A DNA stretch of 64,000 nucleotides from assembly GCF_003751445.1 (NCBI RefSeq), contig NZ_RJUU01000002.1, forward strand, positions 62,001 to 126,000, read 5' to 3'. How positions within the stretch are numbered: position 1 is the stretch's first letter; each line of letters opens with the position of its first letter. A program made the translations under genes and the position numbers. This document shows, in pieces, positions 43,405 through 52,461 of the stretch. This stretch comes from Streptomyces sp. 840.1 (GTDB lineage: Bacteria > Actinomycetota > Actinomycetes > Streptomycetales > Streptomycetaceae). The notes beneath the pieces are model-generated. The model saw only the letters and a list, made by a program, of their open reading frames with translations, had not been told where the DNA came from and did not search any database.

Positions 43405-44733
43405 CTACGGCCTGAAGTTGCTGCTCAGACCCTGCCACACGTCGTCGTAGCCGTGCTGGAGATGGCCGGCGGTCGCGGCCTGGCCGGTCGCCGTGACGGG
43501 CCAGCGGGTCTCGAACATGAACGCCAGACCGTCGTCGATCTTCTGCGGCTTCAGCTCCGCCGCGCTCGCCCGGTCGAACGTCTCCCGGTCCGGGCCGTGC
43601 GCAGACATCATGTTGTGCAGCGAGCCGCCGCCGGGCACGAAGCCCCCCTTGCCGGCCGTCTTCGCGTCGTAGGCACCCTCGATCAGGCCCATGTACTCGC
43701 TCATCACGTTGCGGTGGAAGTACGGCGGCCGGAAGGTGTCCTCGCCGACCAGCCAGCGCGGGGCGAACACCACGAAGTCGACCCCGGCCAGCCCGGGGGT
43801 GTCCGACGGCGAGGTCAGCACCGTGAAGATCGACGGGTCCGGATGGTCGTAGCTGACCGAGCCGATGACATTGAACCGGTGCAGGTCGTAGACGTACGGG
43901 GTGTGGTTGCCGTGCCAGGCGACCACGTCGAGCGGCGAGTGGTCGTACGTCGCGGACCAGAGGTTGCCGCAGAACTTGTTGACCACCTCGACCGGGCGCC
44001 GCACATCCTCGTACGCGGCGACCGGGGCGAGGAAGTCCCGTGCGTTGGCGAGGCCGTTGGCGCCGATCGGGCCCAGATCGGGGAGGGCGAAGGGCTGACC
44101 GTAGTTCTCGCAGACGTAGCCGCGCGCGGTGGCGTCGAGCAGCTCGACCCGGAAGCGGACGCCGCGCGGGATCAGCGCCACGTGGCCCGGTTCGGCGCGC
44201 AGCAGGCCCAGTTCGGTGCGGAGCAGGAGGCCGCCGTGCTCGGGGACGATCAGCAGCTCGCCGTCGCTGTCGCTGAACACCCGGTCCGTCATAGCGGTGT
44301 TGGCGTGGTAGAGGTGCACGGCCATGCCGCTGCGCTGCGCCGCGTCGCCGTTGCCCCCCAGCGTCCACAGTCCGGACAGGAAGTCGGTGCCGGGCGCGGG
44401 CTCCGGGAGGGGGTCCCAGCGCAGCCGGTTGGGGTCGGGGACGGATTCGGTGAACGGGGCGGAGCGCACAGCCCCGTTGTCGATCCGGCGGAACGGGGGA
44501 TGGGCCGCGGAGGGACGGATCCGGTACAGCCACGAGCGGCGGTTGTGCGCCCGCGGCTCGGTGAAGGCCGAGCCGCTCAGCTGCTCCGCGTAGAGCCCCA
44601 GGGGGGCGCGCTGCGGTGAGTTGCGGCCGTGCGGCAGCGCCCCCGGCACCGCCTCCGAGCTGTGTTGATTTCCGAAACCGGCGGAATGCTCCAGCCCTTC
44701 CGCCGTCTTCCTCGCCTGCTCGATGCCGCTCAT
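43405..44733 (-). CDS. hmgA: Homogentisate 1,2-dioxygenase
   Basis: This 442-residue enzyme opens the ring of homogentisate to maleylacetoacetate in tyrosine and phenylalanine degradation. It has the family's N-terminal [38 protein letters not shown], the cupin part with IPRGVRFRV and [24 protein letters not shown], the iron-binding [14 protein letters not shown] (His and Glu) and [12 protein letters not shown], and ends [11 protein letters not shown]. Full length for the family. The gene ends just before the GntR/UTRA gene. Maleylacetoacetate isomerase and fumarylacetoacetase are not in the window. Confidence 0.96.
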   Translation of the reverse strand: MSGIEQARKTAEGLEHSAGFGNQHSSEAVPGALPHGRNSPQRAPLGLYAEQLSGSAFTEPRAHNRRSWLYRIRPSAAHPPFRRIDNGAVRSAPFTESVPDPNRLRWDPLPEPAPGTDFLSGLWTLGGNGDAAQRSGMAVHLYHANTAMTDRVFSDSDGELLIVPEHGGLLLRTELGLLRAEPGHVALIPRGVRFRVELLDATARGYVCENYGQPFALPDLGPIGANGLANARDFLAPVAAYEDVRRPVEVVNKFCGNLWSATYDHSPLDVVAWHGNHTPYVYDLHRFNVIGSVSYDHPDPSIFTVLTSPSDTPGLAGVDFVVFAPRWLVGEDTFRPPYFHRNVMSEYMGLIEGAYDAKTAGKGGFVPGGGSLHNMMSAHGPDRETFDRASAAELKPQKIDDGLAFMFETRWPVTATGQAATAGHLQHGYDDVWQGLSSNFRP

Positions 44734-44855
44734 GTGCGCTCCCGGTGCCGAAGGAATCCTATGGGTAACCGTAGGAATCAAAGAGGGGTGAGTCAACGGC
44801 ATTCGTGGTGCGCAAGGGGGTTCCAAAAGTTGAACAATGCTCTACTCTCCGGCAC

Positions 44856-46979
44856 ATGTCGTGGACACGTAGACTTTTGGTGATCCTGGCGGCGCTCGCG
44901 GCCGCCCTCCTCGCGGCCCCGGCCGCCCAGGCGCACGAGGAACGTCCGGTCACCCTTCCCGACGGAACCGGCAGCGTCCCGGTGCACCGCGCGGGCGAGC
45001 CGGACCTCCTGGTCTGCAAGAGCGACCGCGCCGACTTCGAGCACCGGATATCGGGCTTCCCCGACGCCCTGCGGACCAGGAACCTGAAGCTCTTCGACCG
45101 GTGCCAGAAGTCCGGCTACCGCCATCTCCAGCAGGCCGTCGACGCGGTCACCGGCCCCGGGAAGAACATCGCGGTCCTGCCGGGGCTCTACGAGGAGGAG
45201 CCCTCACTGCCGGCACCGACCGGGGAGTGCGCCCGGCTGAAGGCGCCCGACTCCCAGCTCGGCTACCAGATCCTGAGCTACGCCCAGCAGGCGAAGTGCC
45301 CGCACAACCAGAACCTGGTGGCGATCCTCGGCAAGAAGGACCTGCAGATCGAGGGCACCGGCGCCGAGCGCACGGACGTCGTCATCGACGCCAAGTACCG
45401 CAAGCTCAACGCGATCCGGGCGGACGGCTCCGACGGCGTCTACTTCAGGAACTTCACCGCCCAGCGCACCACGTTCAACTCGCTGTACATCCTGGCCCAG
45501 GACGGCTTCGTCATCGACGACGTGCTGACCCGCTGGAACGACGAGTACGGCTTCCTGACCTTCGCCAGCGACCACGGCCTCTACAAGAACTGCGAGTCGT
45601 ACGGCAACGGCGACTCCGGCATCTACCCGGGCAGCGCCTCCGACATCAACGACGGCTACGGCTACAAGGTCCCGCGCTACTCGATCGAGATCACCGGCTG
45701 CCGCAGCCACCACAACATGGTCGGCTACTCCGGCACCGCCGGGGACTCCGTCTACGTCCACGACAACGAGTTCGACCACAACATGGGCGGCGCCTCCATG
45801 GACAGCGCCTTCCCCGGCCACCCCGGGCTGCCGCAGAACCACGCCCGCTTCGAGCGCAACCTGATCCACGACAACAACGCCGACTACTACCCGTACGTCG
45901 CCGACGGCACCTGCGCCAAGCCGCCGGTCGAGCGCGGTTACGAGAACGGGGTGGTCTGCCCGCAGATCTCCATGCCGCCGGGCTCCGGCATCATCACCGC
46001 GGGCGGCAACTGGAACATCTACGAGAACAACTGGGTCTACGGGCAGCAGCGCGCCGCCTTCTTCCTGAGCGCCGTACCCGCGTTCATCCGGGGCGAAAGC
46101 GCGCTGGGCAAGCAGACCGACACCTCGCACCACAACCGGTACGCCGACAACCACCTCGGCACCGACAAGGCCGGCAACGCCCGCCCCAACCGCACCGACG
46201 TCTGGTGGGACGGCCAGGGCGACGGCAACTGCTGGCAGTCGGACGCGGGGCCCTCCACGCCCCGCTCACTGCCCGCCTGCGGTGACGAACGCGGCGCGGT
46301 CACCGGCCGCACCGACCGGCTGATGGGCGAACCCGTCAAGCTCGCCCAGCTGCTGGTCTGCGCCGACTACAACGTGCAGGCCCGCCGGCTGCCGGCCGGC
46401 TGCGACTGGTACGGCGCACGGGGGATCGAACGCGTGGAGTTCCAGGCGGCCCTGGGCATCGCGGTGGTGCTCGTGCTGGTCGGCGGCGTGCTGTGGTGGC
46501 GCAGGCTCCGCTCCAGCCGGCTCGCCACGGCGGCCTCGGCCCTCGGGCTCATCGGCCTCGGCCTTGACGTGGCCGGGTCGACCATGGGGCTCGCCTCCTC
46601 CTACCTGCCCGCTGTCGCGCTGCTGCTGACGGGGCTCTGGTGGACGGGCATCGGTCTGGTGCTGCGGCGCGAGCGGCCGGGCCTTGGCTGGACGACGGTG
46701 GTGCTGGGCGCGCTCACGCTGCTCGACGCGCTCGACAAGGGCGTGTTCATGATCCCGTGGATTCCGCTGAGCCCCGCCTGGGTGCGCGGGCTGCTCGGCG
46801 TGGTCTGGGTGGTGTGGGCCGTGGTGGCCGCCGCCCGGCACGGCGAACGGGAGCCCGGGACGCCGGATGCGGACGACGCCGGGGGCGCGAGTGCCGCCCA
46901 CGTACCCGCTCCCGCGTCGGACGGCGCCCCGCCACGGCCCGCCCCCTCGGCCCCCGCCACGGACGGAGATGCCTCGTGA
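44856..46979 (+). CDS. Right-handed beta-helix protein with C-terminal membrane helices
   Basis: This 707-residue protein has a signal peptide (TRRLLVILAALAAALLAAPA), a long extracellular right-handed parallel beta-helix domain (VDAVTGPGKNIAVLPGLYEEEP, IEGTGAERTDVVIDAKYRKLN, repeats around FERNLIHDNNADYYPYVADG), and four C-terminal helices (about residues 530-650). The helix repeats resemble pectate-lyase-like or NosD-like proteins; no catalytic set is obvious. It is the first gene of a three-gene operon whose joints are GTGA overlaps. ATG 44856. It may display a carbohydrate- or copper-related domain on the cell surface; this is inference. Confidence 0.8.
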   Translation: MSWTRRLLVILAALAAALLAAPAAQAHEERPVTLPDGTGSVPVHRAGEPDLLVCKSDRADFEHRISGFPDALRTRNLKLFDRCQKSGYRHLQQAVDAVTGPGKNIAVLPGLYEEEPSLPAPTGECARLKAPDSQLGYQILSYAQQAKCPHNQNLVAILGKKDLQIEGTGAERTDVVIDAKYRKLNAIRADGSDGVYFRNFTAQRTTFNSLYILAQDGFVIDDVLTRWNDEYGFLTFASDHGLYKNCESYGNGDSGIYPGSASDINDGYGYKVPRYSIEITGCRSHHNMVGYSGTAGDSVYVHDNEFDHNMGGASMDSAFPGHPGLPQNHARFERNLIHDNNADYYPYVADGTCAKPPVERGYENGVVCPQISMPPGSGIITAGGNWNIYENNWVYGQQRAAFFLSAVPAFIRGESALGKQTDTSHHNRYADNHLGTDKAGNARPNRTDVWWDGQGDGNCWQSDAGPSTPRSLPACGDERGAVTGRTDRLMGEPVKLAQLLVCADYNVQARRLPAGCDWYGARGIERVEFQAALGIAVVLVLVGGVLWWRRLRSSRLATAASALGLIGLGLDVAGSTMGLASSYLPAVALLLTGLWWTGIGLVLRRERPGLGWTTVVLGALTLLDALDKGVFMIPWIPLSPAWVRGLLGVVWVVWAVVAAARHGEREPGTPDADDAGGASAAHVPAPASDGAPPRPAPSAPATDGDAS

Positions 46980-47917
46980 CACACCTTCAGGACCGGGCGC
47001 AGGGCCGGGCGCAGGAACGGACACAGGGCCGGGCGCAGGACCGGACAGGGGCCCGTACGCAGGACCGGACACAGGGCCGGGCGCAGGACCGGACAGGGGT
47101 CCGTACGCGGACCGGCTGCAGGGCTGCCCTCGCCCTGCTCGCCGCTGCCGCCCTCGTGCTCGGCGCGGGCGGCTGCGGCGGGCGGGCCACCACCCATCAC
47201 AAGCCGGGCACCAGCCACGAGCAGGCCACCGGCGACGCCGGCCGGCTGCTGTCCTCGGACGACGGCGCCGGTCACCGGCTGCGCCAGGTCGACGCCGAGG
47301 GCGCGCCGGAGGTGGCCGTCGCCGTGCGGCCGGACTCCGAGGACGGCTGGAACGTCCACCTCGCGGTGCGGAACTTCCGGTTCACCCCGGACAGCGTGGG
47401 CGGCGGCGCACTCCTCGGCCGGGGCCACGCCCGCCTCTTCCTCGACGGCCATCCGCTCGCCCGGCTCTACGGACCCTGGTTCCACCTGCCCGAATCACTG
47501 ATCCGGAGCGCCGGCAGCGGCACCGAACTCACCGCCCGCCTCTACGCCGACGACCACACCGCCTGGGCCGTCGGCTCCACCCCGGTCCAGGCCACCGCCG
47601 CCCTCACCGCCACCGCGACGACCGCACCCGCCACCACGCCCGCCGCACCCGGCCCCGGCACCACGCTGGAGATCTCCGTCCGCGACGGCAAGGTCAGCCC
47701 GGCGCCGGGCCGCGCCGAGATCAAGAAGGGCCGGACCGTGCGGCTGGAGGTCCGCAGCGACCACGACGACACCCTTCATGTGCACGGCTACGACAAGGAG
47801 GCACGGCTGCCCGCCGGCAGAACCGTCACGCTCACGTTCACCGCCGACCGCACCGGGCTCTTCGAGGTCGAGACGCACGAGTCCGATCTGCTCCTGACCC
47901 AACTCGTCGTACGGTGA
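46976..47917 (+). CDS. Lipoprotein with cupredoxin-like domain and repeat-bearing N-terminus
   Basis: This 313-residue protein starts with 48 Arg/Gln/Asp/Thr-rich residues, encoded mostly by a 48-bp repeat, followed by a hydrophobic core and lipobox LVLGAGGC, so it should be a lipoprotein despite the unusual N-terminal extension. The middle (PEVAVAVRPDSEDGWNVHLAVRNFRFTP) and the C-terminus (IKKGRTVRLEVRSDHDDTLHVHGYD, LFEVETHESDLLLTQL) look like a cupredoxin-like beta-sandwich; His residues are present but the full type-1 copper set is not. GTG 46976 overlaps the preceding stop and GTGA also joins the next gene. Confidence 0.75.
   Translation: MTHLQDRAQGRAQERTQGRAQDRTGARTQDRTQGRAQDRTGVRTRTGCRAALALLAAAALVLGAGGCGGRATTHHKPGTSHEQATGDAGRLLSSDDGAGHRLRQVDAEGAPEVAVAVRPDSEDGWNVHLAVRNFRFTPDSVGGGALLGRGHARLFLDGHPLARLYGPWFHLPESLIRSAGSGTELTARLYADDHTAWAVGSTPVQATAALTATATTAPATTPAAPGPGTTLEISVRDGKVSPAPGRAEIKKGRTVRLEVRSDHDDTLHVHGYDKEARLPAGRTVTLTFTADRTGLFEVETHESDLLLTQLVVR
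47018..47113 (+). repeat. Two direct 48-bp repeats inside the lipoprotein gene
   Basis: Units at 47018-47065 and 47066-47113 differ at few positions and encode RTQGRAQDRTGARTQD and a near copy. Shorter partial units precede them. The repeats stay in frame. Confidence 0.9.
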
Positions 47918-49242
47918 CCCCCGGTCCGCCCGGCGGTCCCGGTGCGGGGGGCGGTGGGGCGAGCGTCCTCGCCCATGGCATCGGCGCCCAGCACGACCTG
48001 CCGCTCTCGCCCTTCTACGCGTTCGCGGGCGCCTTCGCCGCACTGTTCGTCTCCTTCCTCGCGCTCGGCCTGCTCTGGTCCGCCTCCCGGTTCCGCGGCG
48101 CACTGGCGGGCCGCCCGCTGCCGGCCGCCGTCCAGCGCGCGGCCGACGCCCGCGCCACCCGCGCCGCGGCCCGCGCGCTCGGCCTGGCCGCCGCGCTCCT
48201 GGTCGTGCTGCACCTCCTGTTCGGTCCGGCCGACCCGGGCCGCAATCCGGCTCCCGGCGCCGTCTACGTACTCCTGTGGGTCGGGCTCGTCCTGGCCTCC
48301 CTGCTCTTCGGTCCCGTCTGGCGGCTGCTCAACCCGCTGCGCACCCTGCACCTCCTGGTCTGCCGCGCACTGGGGCGCGCGCCCGGGGCCGGCCGGCCCG
48401 TCCCCGTACGCCTCGGGATGTGGCCGGCGGCGGCCGGGCTGCTCGCCTTCACCTGGCTCGAACTCGTCGCCCCCGACCCCGCGTCCCCCCGCGCGCTGCT
48501 GCTCTTCCTCGGCCTGTACAGCGCAGCCCACCTCGCGGGCGCCGCCCGCCACGGGGCCCACTGGTTCGACCACGCCGACGCCTTCGAGGTCTACTCGGGG
48601 CTGCTCGCCGGGCTCTCCCCGCTCGGCCGCCGCCCCGCCGACCGCCGCCTCGTCCTGCGCTCCCCGTTCAACGGACTCGACGCCACACCACAGCTCCCCG
48701 GACTCGTCGCCACCGTCTGCGTCATGCTCGGCTCCACCGCCTACGACGGCTTCTCCGACGCGCCCTCCTGGATCACAGCCGTCCAGACCTCCCCGCTCGG
48801 CCGCACCACCGCGGCCACCCTCGGACTCCTGGGCGCCGTCGCCCTCGTGGCCTCCCTCTACGCGCTCTGCGCCGCTGCCACCCGGCTGCTCTCCGGCCGG
48901 CTGCCGAACCCCCTCACCGCCTTCGCGCACTCGCTCGTCCCGATCGCGCTCGGCTATCTCGTCGCCCACTACTTCACACTCTTCGTCACCGAAGGCCCAC
49001 GTACGGTCATGGTGGCACTCGGCACTGACAACCCGGTCCCGCCCGAGCCGCCCCTGGGCCCCGGCGGTGTCGCCGCCCTCCAGGTACTCGCGATCGTCCT
49101 CGGTCACGTCCTGGGGGTCGTCGCGGCCCACGACCGTTCGGTGCGGCTCTTCCCGCCCGGCCGCGCGACGGTCGGCCAACTCCCGCTGCTGGCCCTGATG
49201 ATCGCGTACACCATCGGCGGGCTGAGCCTGCTCATCGCCTGA
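47914..49242 (+). CDS. Polytopic membrane protein of the beta-helix operon
   Basis: This 442-residue protein has roughly ten hydrophobic helices after a Gly/Pro-rich start and carries FGPVWRLLNPLRTLHLLVCRALG and RHGAHWFDHADAFEVYSGLLAGLSPL, sequences seen in conserved actinomycete membrane proteins of unknown function. Its GTG start overlaps the lipoprotein stop. Association with a beta-helix surface protein and a cupredoxin-like lipoprotein suggests an envelope complex, possibly in metal handling. Confidence 0.8.
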   Translation: MTPGPPGGPGAGGGGASVLAHGIGAQHDLPLSPFYAFAGAFAALFVSFLALGLLWSASRFRGALAGRPLPAAVQRAADARATRAAARALGLAAALLVVLHLLFGPADPGRNPAPGAVYVLLWVGLVLASLLFGPVWRLLNPLRTLHLLVCRALGRAPGAGRPVPVRLGMWPAAAGLLAFTWLELVAPDPASPRALLLFLGLYSAAHLAGAARHGAHWFDHADAFEVYSGLLAGLSPLGRRPADRRLVLRSPFNGLDATPQLPGLVATVCVMLGSTAYDGFSDAPSWITAVQTSPLGRTTAATLGLLGAVALVASLYALCAAATRLLSGRLPNPLTAFAHSLVPIALGYLVAHYFTLFVTEGPRTVMVALGTDNPVPPEPPLGPGGVAALQVLAIVLGHVLGVVAAHDRSVRLFPPGRATVGQLPLLALMIAYTIGGLSLLIA

Positions 49243-49287
49243 GACCGGTGCGCACCCTTACGTCCGGCGAAGGAGGCCCACGGCATC

Positions 49288-49908
49288 ATGGAGTCCGTGC
49301 CCCATGCGAACACGAACCTCCGCCGCGCCCCCGTGCAGCAGCGCAGCGCCGAGCGCCTCGCCCGGATACTCGACGCCTGCGCCGAACTCCTCGACGAGAC
49401 CGGCTACGAGCAGCTCTCGACCCGGGCCGTGGCGGTACGGGCCGAGGTCCCCATCGGTTCCGTCTACCGGTTCTTCTCCAACAAGCGGGCCCTCGCCGAC
49501 GCCCTCGCCCTGCGCAATCTGGACAGCTACGCCGAGCGCATCACGGGCAGGCTGGCCGTCATCCCGGCCGACGACTGGCGCCGCGCCATCGACGCCGTGC
49601 TCGACGAGTACCTGGCGATGAAGCGTTCCGTACCCGGCTTCGCGCTCGTCGACTTCGGCGCACCGGCGCCCGACGAGGACCCGGCCGACGACGCCAACCA
49701 CCGGGTCGCGAGCCGGCTGGCCGACCTCCTCTGCGGGCATCTTGGCCGCACCTCGGACGAGGACCTGCTGCGCACCGTCCTGGTCTGCGTGGAGGCCACC
49801 GACGCCCTGCTCAAACTCGCCTTCCGCACCGACGGGTCCGGCGACCAGGCGATCGTCACCGAGACCCGGGTGCTGATCCAGGCCTATCTGGCGCGCGTGC
49901 TGGACTGA
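49288..49908 (+). CDS. TetR-family regulator
   Basis: This 206-residue protein has a TetR helix-turn-helix (YEQLSTRAVAVRAEVPIGSVYRFFSNKRALADALA, residues about 40-75) and a helical ligand domain. GAAGGAGG stands 12-13 nt before ATG 49288. It lies immediately upstream of a molybdopterin oxidoreductase gene, with a small inverted repeat TACCG-GT-CGGTA between them that may be its operator, so it probably controls that gene. Confidence 0.88.
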   Translation: MESVPHANTNLRRAPVQQRSAERLARILDACAELLDETGYEQLSTRAVAVRAEVPIGSVYRFFSNKRALADALALRNLDSYAERITGRLAVIPADDWRRAIDAVLDEYLAMKRSVPGFALVDFGAPAPDEDPADDANHRVASRLADLLCGHLGRTSDEDLLRTVLVCVEATDALLKLAFRTDGSGDQAIVTETRVLIQAYLARVLD

Positions 49909-49956
49909 GCCCGGCCGGCGGGACATCCGGCTGCCGCAACACCTCCCCGACATGCG

Positions 49957-49968
49957 TACCGGTCGGTA
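49957..49968. promoter_or_regulatory. Inverted repeat TACCG-GT-CGGTA, candidate TetR operator
   Basis: Perfect 5-bp arms around a 2-bp centre, 69 bp before the oxidoreductase start and just after the TetR gene. The type resembles known TetR boxes. Confidence 0.45.
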
Positions 49969-50036
49969 TGCTCGGTGCTGCCTGGACGCGTACCCGCGTA
50001 CCCGCGTCAACGTTGCAGCCGCCCCGGGGAGGGCCC

Positions 50037-52289
50037 ATGTCGCACGACCCCAGCAGCCCCCGCACCGCCCTGCGCGTCTGCCCGCTCTGCGAGGCCACCT
50101 GCGGACTCGTCCTCACCATCGAGGGGACCAGGGTCACCGGCGCCCGGGGCGACCGCGACGACGTGTTCAGCCAGGGCTTCGTCTGCCCCAAGGGCGCCTC
50201 CATCGGCGGACTCGACGAGGACCCCGACCGGCTGCGCACCCCCCTCGTCCGCAAGGACGGGGTCCTCACGGAGGCGAGCTGGAGCGAGGCGTTCGACGCG
50301 ATCGCCCGCGCCCTGCCCGCCATCACCGCGGAGCACGGCCCGCAGGCCGCCGGGGTCGTCCTCGGCAACCCCAATGTGCACACCATGGCCGGCGCCCTCT
50401 ACCCGTCCGCCCTGCTCGGAGCCCTGCGGACCAGGGCCCTGTTCACCGCCAGCACCCTGGACCAGATGCCCAAACACGTATCCAGCGGGCTGCTCTTCGG
50501 CGATCCGAACACCATCGCGGTGCCCGACCTCGACCGCACCGGCCATCTGCTGCTGCTCGGCGCCAACCCGCTCGAATCCAACGGCAGCCTCTGCACCGCC
50601 CCCGACTTCCCCGGAAAACTCAAGGCGCTGCGCCGCCGGGGCGCCAGCCTCACCGTCGTCGACCCGCGCCGCACCCGTACCGCGCGCCTCGCCGACCGGC
50701 ACGTCGCCATCCGCCCCGGAACCGACGCCCTGCTGCTCGCCGCCGTAGCCCACGTACTGTTCGAGGAGAAGCTGACCGACCCCGGACCGCTCGCCGATCA
50801 CGTCCGGGGCATCGAGGAAGTCGCCCAGGAGCTGCGGGACTTTTCGCCGGAGGCGGTCGCCGGGGCCTGTGACGTGGACGCCGGCACCATCCGCGCGATC
50901 GCCAGGGAGCTCGCGGCCGCCCCCACCGCCGCCGTGTACGGCCGCATCGGCAGCTGCACCGTCGAACACGGCACCCTGGCCAGCTGGCTCGTCGACGTCC
51001 TCAACGTCCTCACCGGCAACCTCGACCGCCCCGGCGGCGCCCTCTTCCCGCTCTCCGCCACCGCCCGCGCCCCACGGCCCGCCGCCCCCGGCAAGGGCTT
51101 CGCCCTCGGGCGCTGGGCCAGCCGGGTCTCCGGACACCCCGAGGCCAAGGGCGAACTGCCCATCGCCGCACTGGCCGAGGAGATCGAGACACCCGGCGAA
51201 GGGCGCATCCGCGCGCTGATCGTGCTGGCCGCAAACCCGGTGCTCTCGGCGCCCGACGGCGACCGGCTCGACCGGGCGCTCGCCGACGGGCTCGACTTCA
51301 TGGTGAGCGTCGACCCGTACCTCAACGAGACCTCCCGCCACGCCGATGTGGTGCTTCCGCCACCGCCGCCCTCGCAGAGCGCCCACTTCGACTTCGCGTT
51401 CAACGCCCTCGCCGTCCGCAACCAGGTCCGCTACACCCGGCCCGCCGTCCCGCTGGACCCGGACCGGATGGACGAGAGCGAGATCCTCGCCCGGCTCGTC
51501 CTCGCCGTCTCCGGGACGCACGGCGCCGAGCCGGACGCCGTGGACGCCATGGCCATCGACCGGACCCTCGCCAAGGCCGTGGCCGACCCCCACTCGGCGG
51601 TGCACGGCCGGGCCCCCGCCGCACTCGCCGCCGCGCTCACCGGCCGCACCGGACCGGAGCGCCGCCTGGACCTGATGCTGCGCCTGGGCCCGTACGGCGA
51701 CGGCTTCGGCGCCGACCCCGACGGCCTCACCCTGGAACGGCTGCTCGCCCACCCGCACGGCATCGACCTCGGCCCCCTCACCTCCCGCATCCCACAGGTC
51801 CTCAGCACCCCCGGCGGACGCGTCGAACTGCTCCCCGCGCCCATCGCCGCAGACCTGCCCAGGCTGCGCGAGGCCCTCGCCAAAGGCGCCGAGCCCGGTG
51901 CGCTCGTCCTCATCGGCCGCCGCCATCTGCGGTCCAACAACAGCTGGATGCACAACGTCTCGGCGCTCGCCGGCGGCTCCAACGTCTGCACCCTCCAGGT
52001 GCACCCCGAGGACGCGGCCCGGCTCGGACTGGCGGACGGCGCGGCCGCCACCGTCACCGCGGACGGCGGTGAGCTGACCGCCCCGGTCGAGATCACCGAC
52101 GGCGTGCGGACGGGTGTGGTGAGCCTCCCGCACGGCTGGGGGCACAGCCGCCCCGGCACCCGGATGTCCGTCGCCGCCGCGCGGCCCGGCGTCAACGTCA
52201 ACCAGCTGCTCGACGGCAGCCGGCTCGACCCGCTCTCCGGCACCGCCGTACTCAACGGCATCCCCGTCACGGTGGCACCGGCGCACTGA
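50037..52289 (+). CDS. Molybdopterin-dependent oxidoreductase (formate dehydrogenase/nitrate reductase-like)
   Basis: This 750-residue protein binds a 4Fe-4S cluster through C15, C18, C22 and C50 (CPLCEATCG and FVCPKG) and then has the bis-MGD folds: GVVLGNPNVHTMAGALY, LLLLGANPLESNGS, VVDPRRTRTARLADRHVAIRPG, RIRALIVLAANPVLSAPDG, and a C-terminal dinucleotide-binding barrel (LIGRRHLRSNNSWMHNVSAL, VEITDGVRTGVVSLPHGWG). No Tat signal is seen, so it is probably cytoplasmic. Substrate unknown. ATG 50037 follows GGGGAGG. Confidence 0.92.
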   Translation: MSHDPSSPRTALRVCPLCEATCGLVLTIEGTRVTGARGDRDDVFSQGFVCPKGASIGGLDEDPDRLRTPLVRKDGVLTEASWSEAFDAIARALPAITAEHGPQAAGVVLGNPNVHTMAGALYPSALLGALRTRALFTASTLDQMPKHVSSGLLFGDPNTIAVPDLDRTGHLLLLGANPLESNGSLCTAPDFPGKLKALRRRGASLTVVDPRRTRTARLADRHVAIRPGTDALLLAAVAHVLFEEKLTDPGPLADHVRGIEEVAQELRDFSPEAVAGACDVDAGTIRAIARELAAAPTAAVYGRIGSCTVEHGTLASWLVDVLNVLTGNLDRPGGALFPLSATARAPRPAAPGKGFALGRWASRVSGHPEAKGELPIAALAEEIETPGEGRIRALIVLAANPVLSAPDGDRLDRALADGLDFMVSVDPYLNETSRHADVVLPPPPPSQSAHFDFAFNALAVRNQVRYTRPAVPLDPDRMDESEILARLVLAVSGTHGAEPDAVDAMAIDRTLAKAVADPHSAVHGRAPAALAAALTGRTGPERRLDLMLRLGPYGDGFGADPDGLTLERLLAHPHGIDLGPLTSRIPQVLSTPGGRVELLPAPIAADLPRLREALAKGAEPGALVLIGRRHLRSNNSWMHNVSALAGGSNVCTLQVHPEDAARLGLADGAAATVTADGGELTAPVEITDGVRTGVVSLPHGWGHSRPGTRMSVAAARPGVNVNQLLDGSRLDPLSGTAVLNGIPVTVAPAH

Positions 52290-52461
52290 GCGGAGGCCGT
52301 TGACCAGGTGAACCGGAATCCCACCTGGCACTTGCGGCCCGGCAGCCCCCGTACCCGCCAACATGTGCGCGAGTCATTCCCACACCCCGCCCAGTGGGTT
52401 AATTTCAGGCCACTGCTGCCGCTCCCCACCGCTCCACCACCATCCTTCCGGGCGGAACCAC

